Below are positions 47,827 through 57,541 of a DNA stretch of 64,000 bases, piece by piece. Numbering within the stretch: position 1 is the stretch's first letter; each line of letters begins with the position of its first letter. Source of the DNA: Lacinutrix mariniflava. GTDB taxonomy: Bacteria; Bacteroidota; Bacteroidia; Flavobacteriales; Flavobacteriaceae. The notes beneath the pieces are model-generated. The model was not told where the DNA came from. It did not search any database and worked only from the letters and a program-made list of their open reading frames with translations. Location: the NCBI RefSeq assembly GCF_001418015.1, contig NZ_LIQG01000016.1:1-64000 (forward strand). Reading direction: 5' to 3'. Position numbers and translations under genes: made by a program.

Positions 47827-49290
47827 ATGGGAATTGTAATAAAGCAGTCTATTCAAAACACTATCACGACCTATTTAGGTTTTGCAATAGGTGCTGTAAA
47901 TACATTATTTCTTTATACTAAATTTTTAACTCCAGAATATTTTGGGTTAATTGGTTTCTTGCTTTCTACGGCTAATGTAATGATGCCCTTTTTTATGTTT
48001 GGTGTTAGTAATACATTGGTAAAATTCTACTCTTCTTTTAAAACTAAAAAACAACAAAATAGTTTTCTTACCTTAATGTTGTTTTTGCCTTTACTGGCTA
48101 TTGTTCCTATTGGTTTTGTTGGTATTTTGTGTTACCAGTCTATAAGCAATTGGTTAGCTTCAGAAAACACTATTATTAAAGATTACACCTATTTAATTTA
48201 TATTATTGCTATCGCAATGGCTTATTTTGAAGTATTCTTTGCTTGGAGTAAAATTCACTACAAAAGTGTATTTGGAAATATTATGAAAGAGATATTTCAT
48301 CGTATTTGTATTTTTGTATTACTCATAACATTGCATTATAATTTAATTACGGTCGAGCAGTTTATAATCGGTATAGCTATAATTTATATTGTAAGAATGG
48401 TGATTATGAAAATCTATGCTTTTAGTCTTAGATTTCCTAAGATAGATTTTAAATTTGGATTCGAAGTTTCTTCAGTATTAAAATATAGTGTCTTAATTAT
48501 TATAGCTGGCTCTGTTGCAATGTTCATGTTGGATTTAGATAAGTTTATGCTAGGTAAACTTATTGATATTGAGAATATTGCATATTATAATGTTGCAATA
48601 TTTGTAGCTACAGTAATTGCTGTTCCGGCTAGAGCTATGCATCAAATTACATATCCTTTAACTGCCAAGTATTTAAACGAGAATGATAAAGCTTCATTAG
48701 CAAGTTTGTATAAAAAATCGTCTTTAAATCTTCTTATTGTAAGTGGACTTATTTTTATTTTAATTATTGTTAATATCAATGAGCTATATATTATGTTGGC
48801 TCCAGAATATAGCCAAGCTCTATTTGTGGTAATAATTATCGCTCTTGTTAAATTAATAGATAATCTTTTAGGTATTAATAACTCTATAATATTTAATTCT
48901 AATTACTACAGAATTATCCTTTTTTTTGGTGTTTTAATAATTGTATTGGCGGTTATTCTAAACTACATGCTAATACCAATTTACGACATTAATGGAGCAG
49001 CAATAGCTACCTTTTTATCTATGCTATTATATGGTTGTTTAAAAGTTTGGTACGTAAATAAGAAGTTTAAAATACATCCGTTTTCAGTAAATACATTATT
49101 TTCATTATTACTAATTCTGGTATTATCAACTTCCTTTTATTTGTGGGAATTTAGTTTTCAACCACTATTAAATATTGTCTTAAAATCGGTGTTAGTCTCT
49201 GTTATTTATGGATTGGTAGTGTATTTCTTTAATCTTTCAGAAGATATAACTATCATCCTGAATAAAATTTTGAAAAGGAATAACCACTAA
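47827..49290 (+). CDS. Oligosaccharide flippase (Wzx/MATE-like)
   Basis: A 487-residue membrane protein with about 14 predicted helices, in the polysaccharide transporter (MOP/PST) superfamily. The first block GIVIKQSIQNTITTYLGFAI matches the conserved start of such flippases. I use the ATG at 47827; an in-frame TTG three codons earlier exists. It would move lipid-linked sugars to the periplasmic face, consistent with the preceding glycosyltransferase and YfhO. Confidence 0.9.
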   Translation: MGIVIKQSIQNTITTYLGFAIGAVNTLFLYTKFLTPEYFGLIGFLLSTANVMMPFFMFGVSNTLVKFYSSFKTKKQQNSFLTLMLFLPLLAIVPIGFVGILCYQSISNWLASENTIIKDYTYLIYIIAIAMAYFEVFFAWSKIHYKSVFGNIMKEIFHRICIFVLLITLHYNLITVEQFIIGIAIIYIVRMVIMKIYAFSLRFPKIDFKFGFEVSSVLKYSVLIIIAGSVAMFMLDLDKFMLGKLIDIENIAYYNVAIFVATVIAVPARAMHQITYPLTAKYLNENDKASLASLYKKSSLNLLIVSGLIFILIIVNINELYIMLAPEYSQALFVVIIIALVKLIDNLLGINNSIIFNSNYYRIILFFGVLIIVLAVILNYMLIPIYDINGAAIATFLSMLLYGCLKVWYVNKKFKIHPFSVNTLFSLLLILVLSTSFYLWEFSFQPLLNIVLKSVLVSVIYGLVVYFFNLSEDITIILNKILKRNNH

Positions 49291-49301
49291 TTTTTCAATA
49301 A

Positions 49302-49345
49302 AAAAAACTGCTACTTGCTTTGGGTAGACAAGTAACAGCTTTGGT
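49302..49345. terminator. Weak terminator-like hairpin
   Basis: CTGCTACTTG pairs imperfectly (one mismatch) with CAAGTAACAG across an 11-base loop, with A-run before and a short T stretch after. It lies between the convergent flippase and repeat-protein genes. Confidence 0.4.
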
Positions 49346-49365
49346 AAAATAGTGTATAATTAATT

Positions 49366-50445
49366 TTATCTACGATTACTACTACTTCTAGTCGATGTAC
49401 GTTTTGAACTTGATGCAGCTTTAGTCGATCTTGATTGTGTGTTTCTGTTTGTAGATACCACTCTTGTTTGACTTCTTTTTGTACTACTTTTTTGAGTAGT
49501 TCTATTTGCTCTAGGAGCTGAAGTCGTGCTATTACTTCTAGTTCTAGGAGTTGAAGCAGTACTATTACCTCTAGTTCTAGGAGTAGAAGTAGTTCTATTA
49601 CCTCTAGTTCTAGGAGTTGAAGCAGTGCTATTACCTCTAGTTCTAGGAGTAGAAGTAGCGCGGTTACCTCTTGTTCTAGGAGTAGAAGTAGCGCGGTTAC
49701 CTCTTGTTCTAGGTGTAGAAACTATACAAGTTCTTCCGTCTGTTCTAGATGCATAACTTCTATTTCTTGTTACCGTATTACCTCTTCGGCCTGCCACAGC
49801 AGTACCACGTCTGTAGTTATTTACATAAGGTCTATTATAGCTATAACGAATAGGTGTATAATGTTGTCTATAAGGTCTGTTAAAAACAACACAGTAGTTA
49901 AAACTTGGTACAGCATAGTATCTGTGCCATGGTCTGTAAACATAAGATCTATTGTAAGCGTTTATAAAACCTGTGTAATGATCGAAAACATTGTATCTAT
50001 TATAATGAATATATAATCCACCAACACGAGTTACGTAACCTCGGCTATTATAGTTTACGTGCACATCACCAGCTTGGCTTATTCTACCATAATAGTCGTA
50101 GTAGATAGGTGTGTTTTCAATTTGAATGATTGCTCCATATTCATCGTATTGTACATAAGCACCATAATCGTAACCAGAATTAAAACTTATATTTACATTG
50201 GGAGAACCAATAGAAACATTGACATTAGGACCATAATTTGGCATGTAAAAGTCAAATTGACCATCAGCATAAATTGAAAATTCGATGCCTTGTTCATTAA
50301 ATATAAAAGATTTGCCGTAGTCTCTGTAAGAAGTAGAATTGTTAGATTCTAAAGTATTTGATGTATTTGTTTCGTCTGCATTAACAGTAAAACTCGTAAG
50401 GAGCATAGCTGAAAATAAATAGATTAAGTGTCTCATAATATTCAT
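49366..50445 (-). CDS. Secreted Arg/Thr/Ser-rich repeat protein
   Basis: A 359-residue exported protein, signal peptide ending near residue 23 (VNADE). The N-terminal domain (about 40-160) contains FNEQGIEFSIYADGQFDFY and GRISQAGDVHVNYNSRG. The remaining about 150 residues are very basic and low-complexity, with an 11-residue repeat TPRTRGN plus four residues, seven copies. It shares its N-terminal domain with the 244-residue protein at 51283-52017, so the two are paralogues. Function unknown; a basic tail of this kind could bind polyanions or cell-wall material. M4 is an alternative start. Confidence 0.8.
   Translation of the reverse strand: MNIMRHLIYLFSAMLLTSFTVNADETNTSNTLESNNSTSYRDYGKSFIFNEQGIEFSIYADGQFDFYMPNYGPNVNVSIGSPNVNISFNSGYDYGAYVQYDEYGAIIQIENTPIYYDYYGRISQAGDVHVNYNSRGYVTRVGGLYIHYNRYNVFDHYTGFINAYNRSYVYRPWHRYYAVPSFNYCVVFNRPYRQHYTPIRYSYNRPYVNNYRRGTAVAGRRGNTVTRNRSYASRTDGRTCIVSTPRTRGNRATSTPRTRGNRATSTPRTRGNSTASTPRTRGNRTTSTPRTRGNSTASTPRTRSNSTTSAPRANRTTQKSSTKRSQTRVVSTNRNTQSRSTKAASSSKRTSTRSSSNRR
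49508..49740 (-). repeat. 33-bp tandem repeats in the secreted protein gene
   Basis: Six to seven units of 33 bases encode STPRTRGNRA(T)-type repeats. The last two full units (about 49658-49723) are identical, suggesting recent duplication and copy-number instability. Confidence 0.85.
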
Positions 50446-50563
50446 TTTTAAGATTGAATATTAACTAAAAAGCAAGCATCGTGCCAAAAACTAAAAGCAT
50501 GTAGTTTTGTAAACCGAAGAATAACACGTAGTTTCGCATTATACTTAATATTAGCAAGCATTT

Positions 50564-51175
50564 ATGTCTTTTAAAAAATTAAACCCAGAAATTTTAGAAG
50601 CTTTAGAAATTAATAATTTTGAAGCTCCAACGCCATTGCAAAAAAAAGCATTACCTGTTATAAAAGGAGGTGCAAACGTATTCTGTATTGGTAGTAAAGG
50701 TTGCGGAAAAACGACTACTATTATTATTAGTGTGCTACAAAAATTAAAGTGTCAAGCAGAAGGAGATGCACCTAGAGCTTTAATTTTAGTTGAAACCAAA
50801 GCGCAAGCTCTTAAGCTTAAAGAAGAATTCGAGAAATTTATAAAACCAAGAACACTTAGAGTATACACGGCTTACGACGAGCAAACATTAGATCAACAGC
50901 GTGAGGAGATTTATTATGGACAAGATATTTTAATTGCAACTCCAAAGCGATTAAATAAACTTTATTTAATGAATAGTTTAGATTTAAGTCAATTAAAACT
51001 ATACATTATAGAAGATGCGGAATTTGCAGAAAAAGGACTTTATTTTGCAGCGATTAATCGTATTCCTGAAAGTATAGATAAATGTCAATACCTTGTTTTT
51101 TCTGAAAAATTAAGCCCAAGATTAAAGCGTTTTGAAGAAACTTTTATGTTTCGTGCTCAGGTTGTTAAGGTTTAA
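50564..51175 (+). CDS. One-domain DEAD-box-like helicase
   Basis: A 203-residue protein that equals only the N-terminal RecA-like domain of a DEAD-box RNA helicase. A Q-motif FEAPTPLQKKALP leads to motif I GSKGCGKTT at 43-51 and ATPKRL near 125. Motif II is EDAE at 150-153 where DEAD would be. The SAT motif is replaced by VFSEK. There is no C-terminal helicase domain after the stop and no visible frameshift to restore one. Such a half could bind RNA or ATP as a dominant partner rather than unwind; that is inference. Confidence 0.85.
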   Translation: MSFKKLNPEILEALEINNFEAPTPLQKKALPVIKGGANVFCIGSKGCGKTTTIIISVLQKLKCQAEGDAPRALILVETKAQALKLKEEFEKFIKPRTLRVYTAYDEQTLDQQREEIYYGQDILIATPKRLNKLYLMNSLDLSQLKLYIIEDAEFAEKGLYFAAINRIPESIDKCQYLVFSEKLSPRLKRFEETFMFRAQVVKV

Positions 51176-51229
51176 TGCTGTTATTTAACTGAAGACAGTT
51201 TGTATATTATCATTATTTTTTTTGTTTAT

Positions 51230-51267
51230 AAAAAAACTCCCACAAAACTAAATTCGTGGGAGTTTTT
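51230..51267. terminator. Bidirectional terminator
   Basis: AAAAACTCCCAC pairs perfectly with GTGGGAGTTTTT around a 12-base loop. It lies between the convergent helicase-like gene and the secreted-protein gene. Confidence 0.87.
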
Positions 51268-51282
51268 ACATTTATAATTATT

Positions 51283-52017
51283 TTACTTACTAGTTTTTAG
51301 TTTTTTCTGCTTAACAACTTTTCCATCTTTTTTATAGTAGAAATGGTCATTATCGTTATTCCAACTATTATCCCAATCGTTATTTTGTTGAGAAGAATTA
51401 GGAAAATGATTTGTAGAGCAAGACGATCCTCCACAGATACCACAACCTTGATTATGGTAATTAACTTGACCAACCAATTTAATTAATTGTCCTTGCCTGT
51501 TGTATTTTAACTGTAAGCCTCCAACTTGCGTTAAAGTACCTCCTCGAGTGTATCTCATATAAACACTACCTAATCGTTTTACTTGTCCAATGCGGTTGTA
51601 GTTTACAAACACATTACCAATACGTCTAACTTTTCCGCTAGCATCGTGAGTAATTATAGTTCCTCTACTTTTTGGAGCCGAATATTGTACACGAGTTCCT
51701 GGAGCACCATAAGTAGTGTTTATAGAGCGCCTTCGAGTATTTGATCTTCTGTAATATTCATTATCATAACCATTGTCATATGTATTATTTTCAATAGGCG
51801 TATTAAAATCGAAGGTTCCATCTGGAAATATTAAAAACTCTACACCACGTTCTGTAAATTGGATTGGTTGTGCGTAATTATTGTAGCGATTGTTTGTTAA
51901 ATCTTTAGCTGCAATATCAAGACCTTGCGTCTGGAATGCAGATTCAACTTTTTCTGCTGCCGTTACAGTTGTTAATCCTATTAACAAACCTGTAAATAAT
52001 AGTAGTTGTTTTTTCAT
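51283..52017 (-). CDS. Secreted protein, paralogue of the 49366 gene
   Basis: A 244-residue exported protein, signal peptide ending around residue 20 (TTVTA). The segment FTERGVEFLIFPDGTFDFN and the repeating RRIGNVFVNYNRIGQVKRLG pattern match the corresponding part of the 49366 protein, which marks them as paralogues. It lacks the TPRTRG array. Instead it has a Cys-rich tail piece GCGICGGSSC and an Asn/Asp-rich segment before a basic end (KQKKLKTSK). Function unknown; four closely spaced Cys could bind metal or form disulfides. Confidence 0.8.
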   Translation of the reverse strand: MKKQLLLFTGLLIGLTTVTAAEKVESAFQTQGLDIAAKDLTNNRYNNYAQPIQFTERGVEFLIFPDGTFDFNTPIENNTYDNGYDNEYYRRSNTRRRSINTTYGAPGTRVQYSAPKSRGTIITHDASGKVRRIGNVFVNYNRIGQVKRLGSVYMRYTRGGTLTQVGGLQLKYNRQGQLIKLVGQVNYHNQGCGICGGSSCSTNHFPNSSQQNNDWDNSWNNDNDHFYYKKDGKVVKQKKLKTSK

Positions 52018-52234
52018 AGTATTAAGGTTTTAGATTTTGTGAGAAATTCCAAACGATTTGGAATGGTTTTTAACCTTCACAATATGTTTAAGTAGTTCCA
52101 ATTCGCGTGCCAAACTTGTTAGACGTTGATTTTACTGATGTCTATAGGATATTCGTAATGATCATTTTAGTCAATTTAGAAGGTGAAAATTCAATTTTAA
52201 TATTATATTTACAGAGAGTAACCACCACTATTCT

Positions 52235-53302
52235 ATGTCAATTCAATACAAAACATGTAAAAATTGTGAAAGCGATTTTAGAAGTAACTTCGATTTCTGT
52301 CCTCATTGCGGAATGAAAGAAAAAGAAGAATTAACTTTAACAGTATTGTTTTATAATACAATAGGTAATTACTTCTCTTTCGATGCTCGTTTTTTTAAGA
52401 GTTTTATTCCATTATTAGTGAAACCGGGTTATCTAGCTGCAAAATTTGTATCGGGAAAACGTTTGTTGTATTTACATCCTGGACAAATGTACCTTTTTGC
52501 AGCTGTTTTGTTTTTCTTTCTATTTTCTTTTAGTGCAAAAAAAGGAGCAAGAGCATTCGATGAAGGCTTGTCCGAATCGTTTATAAGAAACACAAAAGTA
52601 GATTCATTTTCAGCAGAAGCGTTAGAAATTAGGAGAAAGACAGATTCAACTTTAAGGGAAGAAGCGCGTTCAACACTCAAAAATAATTCGGTTTATACAG
52701 GAATGACAGCACATGAAGTAGATTCTATAGTTGATAGTGAAAGCTTTAATACTAATAAGAATAATATTAGCTTTACGAGTAAAAAAACAGATTCCTTAAT
52801 AAAAATTGAAGCTCCTGATACAGAGATTTTAAAAGAAATGGGTTTAGAAGAGGAGGATAGTGCTTTTACAAAACGATTGTATAGTCAGGCATTAAAGTTT
52901 CTTAAATCTAAACAAGGAGGAGGTATTCTATTAGCATTTTTAGATGCTGCACCAATTGCAATGTTTTTTATATTACCAATTTTTGCTTTAATATTGAAAT
53001 TATTTTATAGAAAACGTGGCCGTTATGCGCATCATTTGGTGTTTAGTTTTTACTATTTTGCCTTTTTATTTACTGTTTTTAGCCTTCTAGTTGGTGTTAA
53101 CTATATTACAGATATTTCAGGTTCTTTAAATTTCTTAATTATTTTATCTGTTTTTATTTATCTAATAATAGCACTTAAAAAGTTTTACAAGCAAGGTTGG
53201 TTTAAAAGTTTTTTAAAAGGAAGTTTAGTTACAATGTTCTTTTTTCCTATTTTACTTATAGTGTCTCTATTCGTGTTGTTTTTTGCGATTATGTTTTATT
53301 AG
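52235..53302 (+). CDS. DUF3667-like membrane protein with zinc ribbon
   Basis: A 355-residue protein. An N-terminal zinc ribbon (Cys 8, 11, 22 and 25 in CKNCESDFRSNFDFCPHCG) precedes an amphipathic region and four to five membrane helices (about 85-105 and 225-350). This matches DUF3667, a common Bacteroidota family of unknown function. The middle soluble part (about 110-215) is Ser/Glu/Lys-rich. Its last 14 bases overlap the end of the convergent gene at 53289. It stands alone. Confidence 0.85.
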   Translation: MSIQYKTCKNCESDFRSNFDFCPHCGMKEKEELTLTVLFYNTIGNYFSFDARFFKSFIPLLVKPGYLAAKFVSGKRLLYLHPGQMYLFAAVLFFFLFSFSAKKGARAFDEGLSESFIRNTKVDSFSAEALEIRRKTDSTLREEARSTLKNNSVYTGMTAHEVDSIVDSESFNTNKNNISFTSKKTDSLIKIEAPDTEILKEMGLEEEDSAFTKRLYSQALKFLKSKQGGGILLAFLDAAPIAMFFILPIFALILKLFYRKRGRYAHHLVFSFYYFAFLFTVFSLLVGVNYITDISGSLNFLIILSVFIYLIIALKKFYKQGWFKSFLKGSLVTMFFFPILLIVSLFVLFFAIMFY

Positions 53303-53876
53303 ATTTTGCATGCCAAATAGGAATATTTAAGAATTCGCTTAAAATTTCGGCGTCGTCTATTATTTTGTCTAAATTCCCATGATCTACAACGTTTATTCTT
53401 GAAGCATCATTTAACACTAAATTAATTTCAAAACTTTTATAATGGCCATCATCATCTTCAATAGTTTCTCCAATAATTTGAAGCGCTATAATGTTATTCA
53501 AAGGTATGTTGCTTTTGGAATGCCTATTATCTTTATTTCCAAAACCTTTATAAAACCTGTTTGTGTTTTTATTAAATACTCTTGGCTTAAAAAAATGAAA
53601 TAAAAAATAAAATCCAGCAGCAGAAAACACCGAGCCTACTAGAATTTGCATTAGATATTTAAAATATTCATTGTTAATAATTAAATAATAACAACCTCCA
53701 ACGAGTAATGAGATACCTACAATTATGAATATTAAAGTAAATAAGATTGCACCAATTGAAGCTTTAAATGCATAGCCTCTGCTAGTTTTAGCTAAATAAT
53801 GTGTTTTAAAGTTTGCTCCACCATCAAAACATGGTTTTGTAGATACATTTTGTTTTATGGTTTTAATATCTAGCAT
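53289..53876 (-). CDS. Two-helix membrane protein downstream of uvrA
   Basis: A 195-residue protein with two predicted membrane helices (about residues 40-61 and 75-95) and a soluble C-terminal domain rich in beta strands and acidic residues. No family recognised. It begins one base after the uvrA stop and so probably rides on its transcript. Its role in repair, if any, is unknown. Confidence 0.75.
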   Translation of the reverse strand: MLDIKTIKQNVSTKPCFDGGANFKTHYLAKTSRGYAFKASIGAILFTLIFIIVGISLLVGGCYYLIINNEYFKYLMQILVGSVFSAAGFYFLFHFFKPRVFNKNTNRFYKGFGNKDNRHSKSNIPLNNIIALQIIGETIEDDDGHYKSFEINLVLNDASRINVVDHGNLDKIIDDAEILSEFLNIPIWHAKSNKT

Positions 53877-53877
53877 T

Positions 53878-56664
53878 TTAAATCTTATCCTTCAAATACT
53901 TTCCAGTTTCTGACGCTTTAACTTTTACAATTTCTTCGGGAGTTCCAAAAGCAACCAATTGTCCGCCATATTCTCCACCTGTTGGACCTAAATCTATAAT
54001 GTGATCTGCACACTTAATAAGTTCTAAATTATGCTCTACAACAATAATAGAGTGGCCTTTTTCAATTAAAGCATTAAGCGATTTTAATAGCTTTTGAATA
54101 TCATGAAAGTGCAATCCTGTTGTAGGTTCATCAAAAATAAATAAAGCCGTTTCTTTAGTGTTTCCTTTTCCTAAAAACGAAGCTAATTTAATACGTTGTG
54201 CTTCTCCTCCAGAAAGTGTAGAAGAGCTTTGCCCAAGTGTTACATAACCTAAACCAACATCTTGTAAAGGCTGTAGTTTATTTTTAATTTTAGTAACATG
54301 ATTATCCTCAAAAAATGCAATGGCATCGTCGATAGTCATGTTTAAAATGTCGTCTATATTTTTATCTGCAAAGGTCACTTCAAGTACTTCTTTCTTAAAA
54401 CGCTTGCCTTTACAGGTTTCACATTCTAAATGCACATCGGCCATAAACTGCATTTCTATAGTTACTTGTCCTTCACCTTTACAAGTTTCGCAACGTCCAC
54501 CATCTACATTAAAACTAAAATGCTTTGCAGCGTAATTTCTAATACTACTTAGTTTTTGTTTACTATAAAGGGCACGAATATCGTCATAAGCTTTTATGTA
54601 GGTTACAGGATTTGAGCGAGACGAGCGACCAATAGGATTCTGGTCTACAAACTCAATATGTTTTACATTACTATAGTTTCCTTTTAATTCTGAAAACTGT
54701 CCTGGTTTATCTCCAAAGCCAGTCAATTGTTTTTGTATTGCAGGAAATAATATTTTCTTTACTAATGTACTTTTTCCACTTCCAGAAACACCAGTAATAA
54801 CAGTTAACATGCCTAAAGGAAAACTAACGTCTATATTTTTTAAATTGTTTTCTCTAGCACCTTTTATGTCAATACTGTACTTGGAAGTACGTCGTTTCTT
54901 TGGAACTTCAATTTTAAGTGTTTCATTTAAATATTGAGCAGTTAAGGATTCTGAAGCTAAAATAGCTGCAAAGTTTCCTGTGGCAACCACATGGCCGCCT
55001 AATGTTCCTGCTTCCGGTCCAATATCAATAATTTCGTCTGCTTCTTTCATGATGTCTTCATCATGCTCAACAACAATTACTGTGTTTCCTAAATCGCGTA
55101 AAGCTTTTAATACTAAAATTAACCTTTCCGTATCTTTTGGGTGTAATCCAATACTTGGTTCATCTAAAATATACATAGAGCCTACCAAACTACTACCCAA
55201 TGAGGTGGCTAAATTTATTCGTTGACTTTCTCCACCAGATAGCGTATTAGATTTTCTATTTAACGTTAAATAATTCAATCCTACGTTAGTTAAAAAATCT
55301 AAGCGATTTTCAATTTCTTTTAAAAGGCGTTTTGCAATTGTTGTATCATGCTCATTTAACTCTAATTCTTTAAAGAATACAGTTAATTTATCTAAAGGCA
55401 TCTCAACCAAATCGGTTAAAGTAGCACCGGCTATTTTTACATAATTTGCTTCTGGTCTTAAACGCTTACCATTACAAATCTTACATTTTGTTTTTCCTCT
55501 GTAACGTGAAAGCATTACTCGGTTTTGTATTTTATAGGCTTTGCTTTCAAGTTCTGCAAAGAAGGTCTTTAAACCTTCAAAATACTTATTACCAGTCCAA
55601 ATTAAATCTTTGTCTTTTTGTTTTAATTCAAAGTATGGCTTATGAATAGGGAATTCGAAATGATGAGAATTATTAACTAATTGATCACGATACCAGCTCA
55701 TACTTTCTCCTCTCCACGGAAATATAGCATTTTCGTAAACAGATAAAGCTGTATTTGGGATTACTAAATCGTCGTCAATACCAATTACATCTCCATAACC
55801 TTCACATTTAGGGCAAGCGCCATAAGGGTTATTAAAACTAAATAAATGTACGTTGGGTTCTAAAAAAGTAATACCATCTAATTCAAATTTATTAGAAAAC
55901 TGTCTGGTAGTATTATCAGTCAATTGTTCTATAAAACATTCACCTTTACCTTCAAAAAAGGCAGTTTGTATAGCATCTGCTAATCTATTATAAAAATCCT
56001 CATCATCTTTGGTTACAATACGATCGACAACTAAAAAAAGGTCTTTAGTTTTTTCTGTAATACCATCAGCTTTATCCAAACGGAGTACTTCTCCATTAGC
56101 TTTTATTCTGGCATAACCTTGTGCATTTAAAGCTTTTAGTTTGTCGCTCATTTCACGGCCTTCTTCTAAATGAATAGGAGCGAGGAGTAGGAGTTTTTCA
56201 CCTTGTGCTATTGCTTTTATGTAATTTAAAACATCTGTAACACTATCTTTTTTTACTTCTTGTCCAGAAACAGGAGAAATAGTTTTACCAATTCTAGCGA
56301 ATAACAATTTAAAATAATCGTAAATCTCTGTAGTTGTACCAACTGTAGAACGTGGGTTTGTAGAATTTACTTTTTGTTCAATAGCAATGGCAGGTGCAAT
56401 ACCTTTTATATAATCTACTTTTGGTTTATTTAAACGCCCTAAAAATTGTCTAGCATAACTAGAAAGGCTTTCTACATAGCGTCTTTGACCTTCGGCATAT
56501 AAAGTATCGAAGGCTAAACTCGACTTTCCAGAACCAGATAAGCCAGTAATTACTACTAATTTATTTCTAGGTATAACGACATCAATATTTTTTAAGTTGT
56601 GCAATCTAGCACCTTTTATAATGATGTTATGTTTAGGGTTTACTTCGGAAAGCTTAGTGTTCAT
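53878..56664 (-). CDS. uvrA: Excinuclease ABC subunit A
   Basis: The 928-residue damage-sensing ATPase of nucleotide-excision repair. Two ABC ATPase modules are present: GLSGSGKS at 41-48 and a second GVSGSGKS near 630, with LSGGESQRI and LSGGEAQRI signature motifs. Zinc-binding Cys pairs appear as CPKCEGYGD, CKICNGKRL and CETCKGEG/CETCKGKRF. It starts from the ATG of MNTKLSEVNP, and the length is normal for UvrA. A two-helix membrane protein gene follows with a one-base gap. Confidence 0.97.
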   Translation of the reverse strand: MNTKLSEVNPKHNIIIKGARLHNLKNIDVVIPRNKLVVITGLSGSGKSSLAFDTLYAEGQRRYVESLSSYARQFLGRLNKPKVDYIKGIAPAIAIEQKVNSTNPRSTVGTTTEIYDYFKLLFARIGKTISPVSGQEVKKDSVTDVLNYIKAIAQGEKLLLLAPIHLEEGREMSDKLKALNAQGYARIKANGEVLRLDKADGITEKTKDLFLVVDRIVTKDDEDFYNRLADAIQTAFFEGKGECFIEQLTDNTTRQFSNKFELDGITFLEPNVHLFSFNNPYGACPKCEGYGDVIGIDDDLVIPNTALSVYENAIFPWRGESMSWYRDQLVNNSHHFEFPIHKPYFELKQKDKDLIWTGNKYFEGLKTFFAELESKAYKIQNRVMLSRYRGKTKCKICNGKRLRPEANYVKIAGATLTDLVEMPLDKLTVFFKELELNEHDTTIAKRLLKEIENRLDFLTNVGLNYLTLNRKSNTLSGGESQRINLATSLGSSLVGSMYILDEPSIGLHPKDTERLILVLKALRDLGNTVIVVEHDEDIMKEADEIIDIGPEAGTLGGHVVATGNFAAILASESLTAQYLNETLKIEVPKKRRTSKYSIDIKGARENNLKNIDVSFPLGMLTVITGVSGSGKSTLVKKILFPAIQKQLTGFGDKPGQFSELKGNYSNVKHIEFVDQNPIGRSSRSNPVTYIKAYDDIRALYSKQKLSSIRNYAAKHFSFNVDGGRCETCKGEGQVTIEMQFMADVHLECETCKGKRFKKEVLEVTFADKNIDDILNMTIDDAIAFFEDNHVTKIKNKLQPLQDVGLGYVTLGQSSSTLSGGEAQRIKLASFLGKGNTKETALFIFDEPTTGLHFHDIQKLLKSLNALIEKGHSIIVVEHNLELIKCADHIIDLGPTGGEYGGQLVAFGTPEEIVKVKASETGKYLKDKI

Positions 56665-56761
56665 AGGTGTTTTTGTCTATAAGAAGAGCAAAGATAACAC
56701 TTAAATAGGAGCTTATAAAACACATTATTGCACAATAAAATGTTAAAAATTTAAATTTTTA

Positions 56762-56793
56762 TTGTTTTTTCGGAATGATTGTTGTTATATTTA
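56762..56793 (+). promoter_or_regulatory. Candidate promoter of the ECF sigma gene
   Basis: TTG at 56762-56764 and TATATTTA at 56786-56793 are 21 bases apart; the -7 box departs from TAnnTTTG only in its last base. It is 98 bases from the start codon. Confidence 0.4.
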
Positions 56794-56891
56794 CCTCAAT
56801 ATTAATAAACTAATTGTCAAGCCTATAACATAACATTACTTTTTAAATTAATTAACCCAAGCCGAAGCCCTAACTTCTGCTATTAAAAGTA

Positions 56892-57482
56892 ATGATTATG
56901 CGTAAAGAACTTATCTCAGATGCTACACTAGTTAGTAGTTATATTGAAGGCGACGAATCTTCTCTAGAAATTTTAATTAAAAGACATAAACAACGTATTT
57001 ACAGTTTTATCTATTCGAAAGTTTACGATAGGGATGTAGCAGAAGATGTTTTTCAAGACACTTTTATAAAAGTCATTCGTACATTAAAATTAGGGAAATA
57101 TAATGAAGAAGGTAAGTTTTTACCGTGGGTAATGCGTATAGCTCATAATTTAGTTATAGATCATTTTAGGAAGAATAATCGCATGCCTAAATTTCAAAAT
57201 AGTGGTGATTTTAGTATTTTTTCTGTTTTAAGTGATTCGAGCTTAAATGCAGAAAAGGCAATTATCAAGGAACAGGTAGAAGAGGATGTTAGGCGTTTAA
57301 TTGAAGAATTACCAGAGGATCAAAAAGAGGTTTTGGTAATGCGCATGTATCAAGATATGAGTTTTAAAGAGATCTCAGAACGTACTGGTGTTAGCATCAA
57401 TACGGCATTAGGGCGTATGCGATATGCGTTAATTAATATGCGTAAGGTTATTGAGAAGCATAATATTATTTTAACTAATTAG
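56892..57482 (+). CDS. ECF-type sigma-70 factor
   Basis: A 196-residue sigma factor. Region 2 (DVAEDVFQDTFIKVIRTL, with the DNA-melting region around WVMRIAHNLVIDHFRK) and region 4 (LPEDQKEVLVMRMYQDMSFK ..., helix-turn-helix FKEISERTGVSINTALGRMR) are complete, so it is an alternative sigma factor. The family usually pairs with an anti-sigma factor, but none of the usual kind is adjacent. Instead a 47-residue gene follows 59 bases on. The regulon is unknown. Confidence 0.93.
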   Translation: MIMRKELISDATLVSSYIEGDESSLEILIKRHKQRIYSFIYSKVYDRDVAEDVFQDTFIKVIRTLKLGKYNEEGKFLPWVMRIAHNLVIDHFRKNNRMPKFQNSGDFSIFSVLSDSSLNAEKAIIKEQVEEDVRRLIEELPEDQKEVLVMRMYQDMSFKEISERTGVSINTALGRMRYALINMRKVIEKHNIILTN

Positions 57483-57541
57483 GGTTTATACAATATTAGA
57501 ATAAATTTGCCGTTATCTATTTGAAAAAAACAAACAAATAC

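Noticed and set aside
49526-49756. Leu/Val-rich plus-strand open frame
   Set aside because: Antisense of the 33-bp repeat array; simple periodic product.
52107-52316. Plus-strand open frame before the DUF3667 gene
   Set aside because: Overlaps the true start of that gene in another frame and encodes no recognisable domain.
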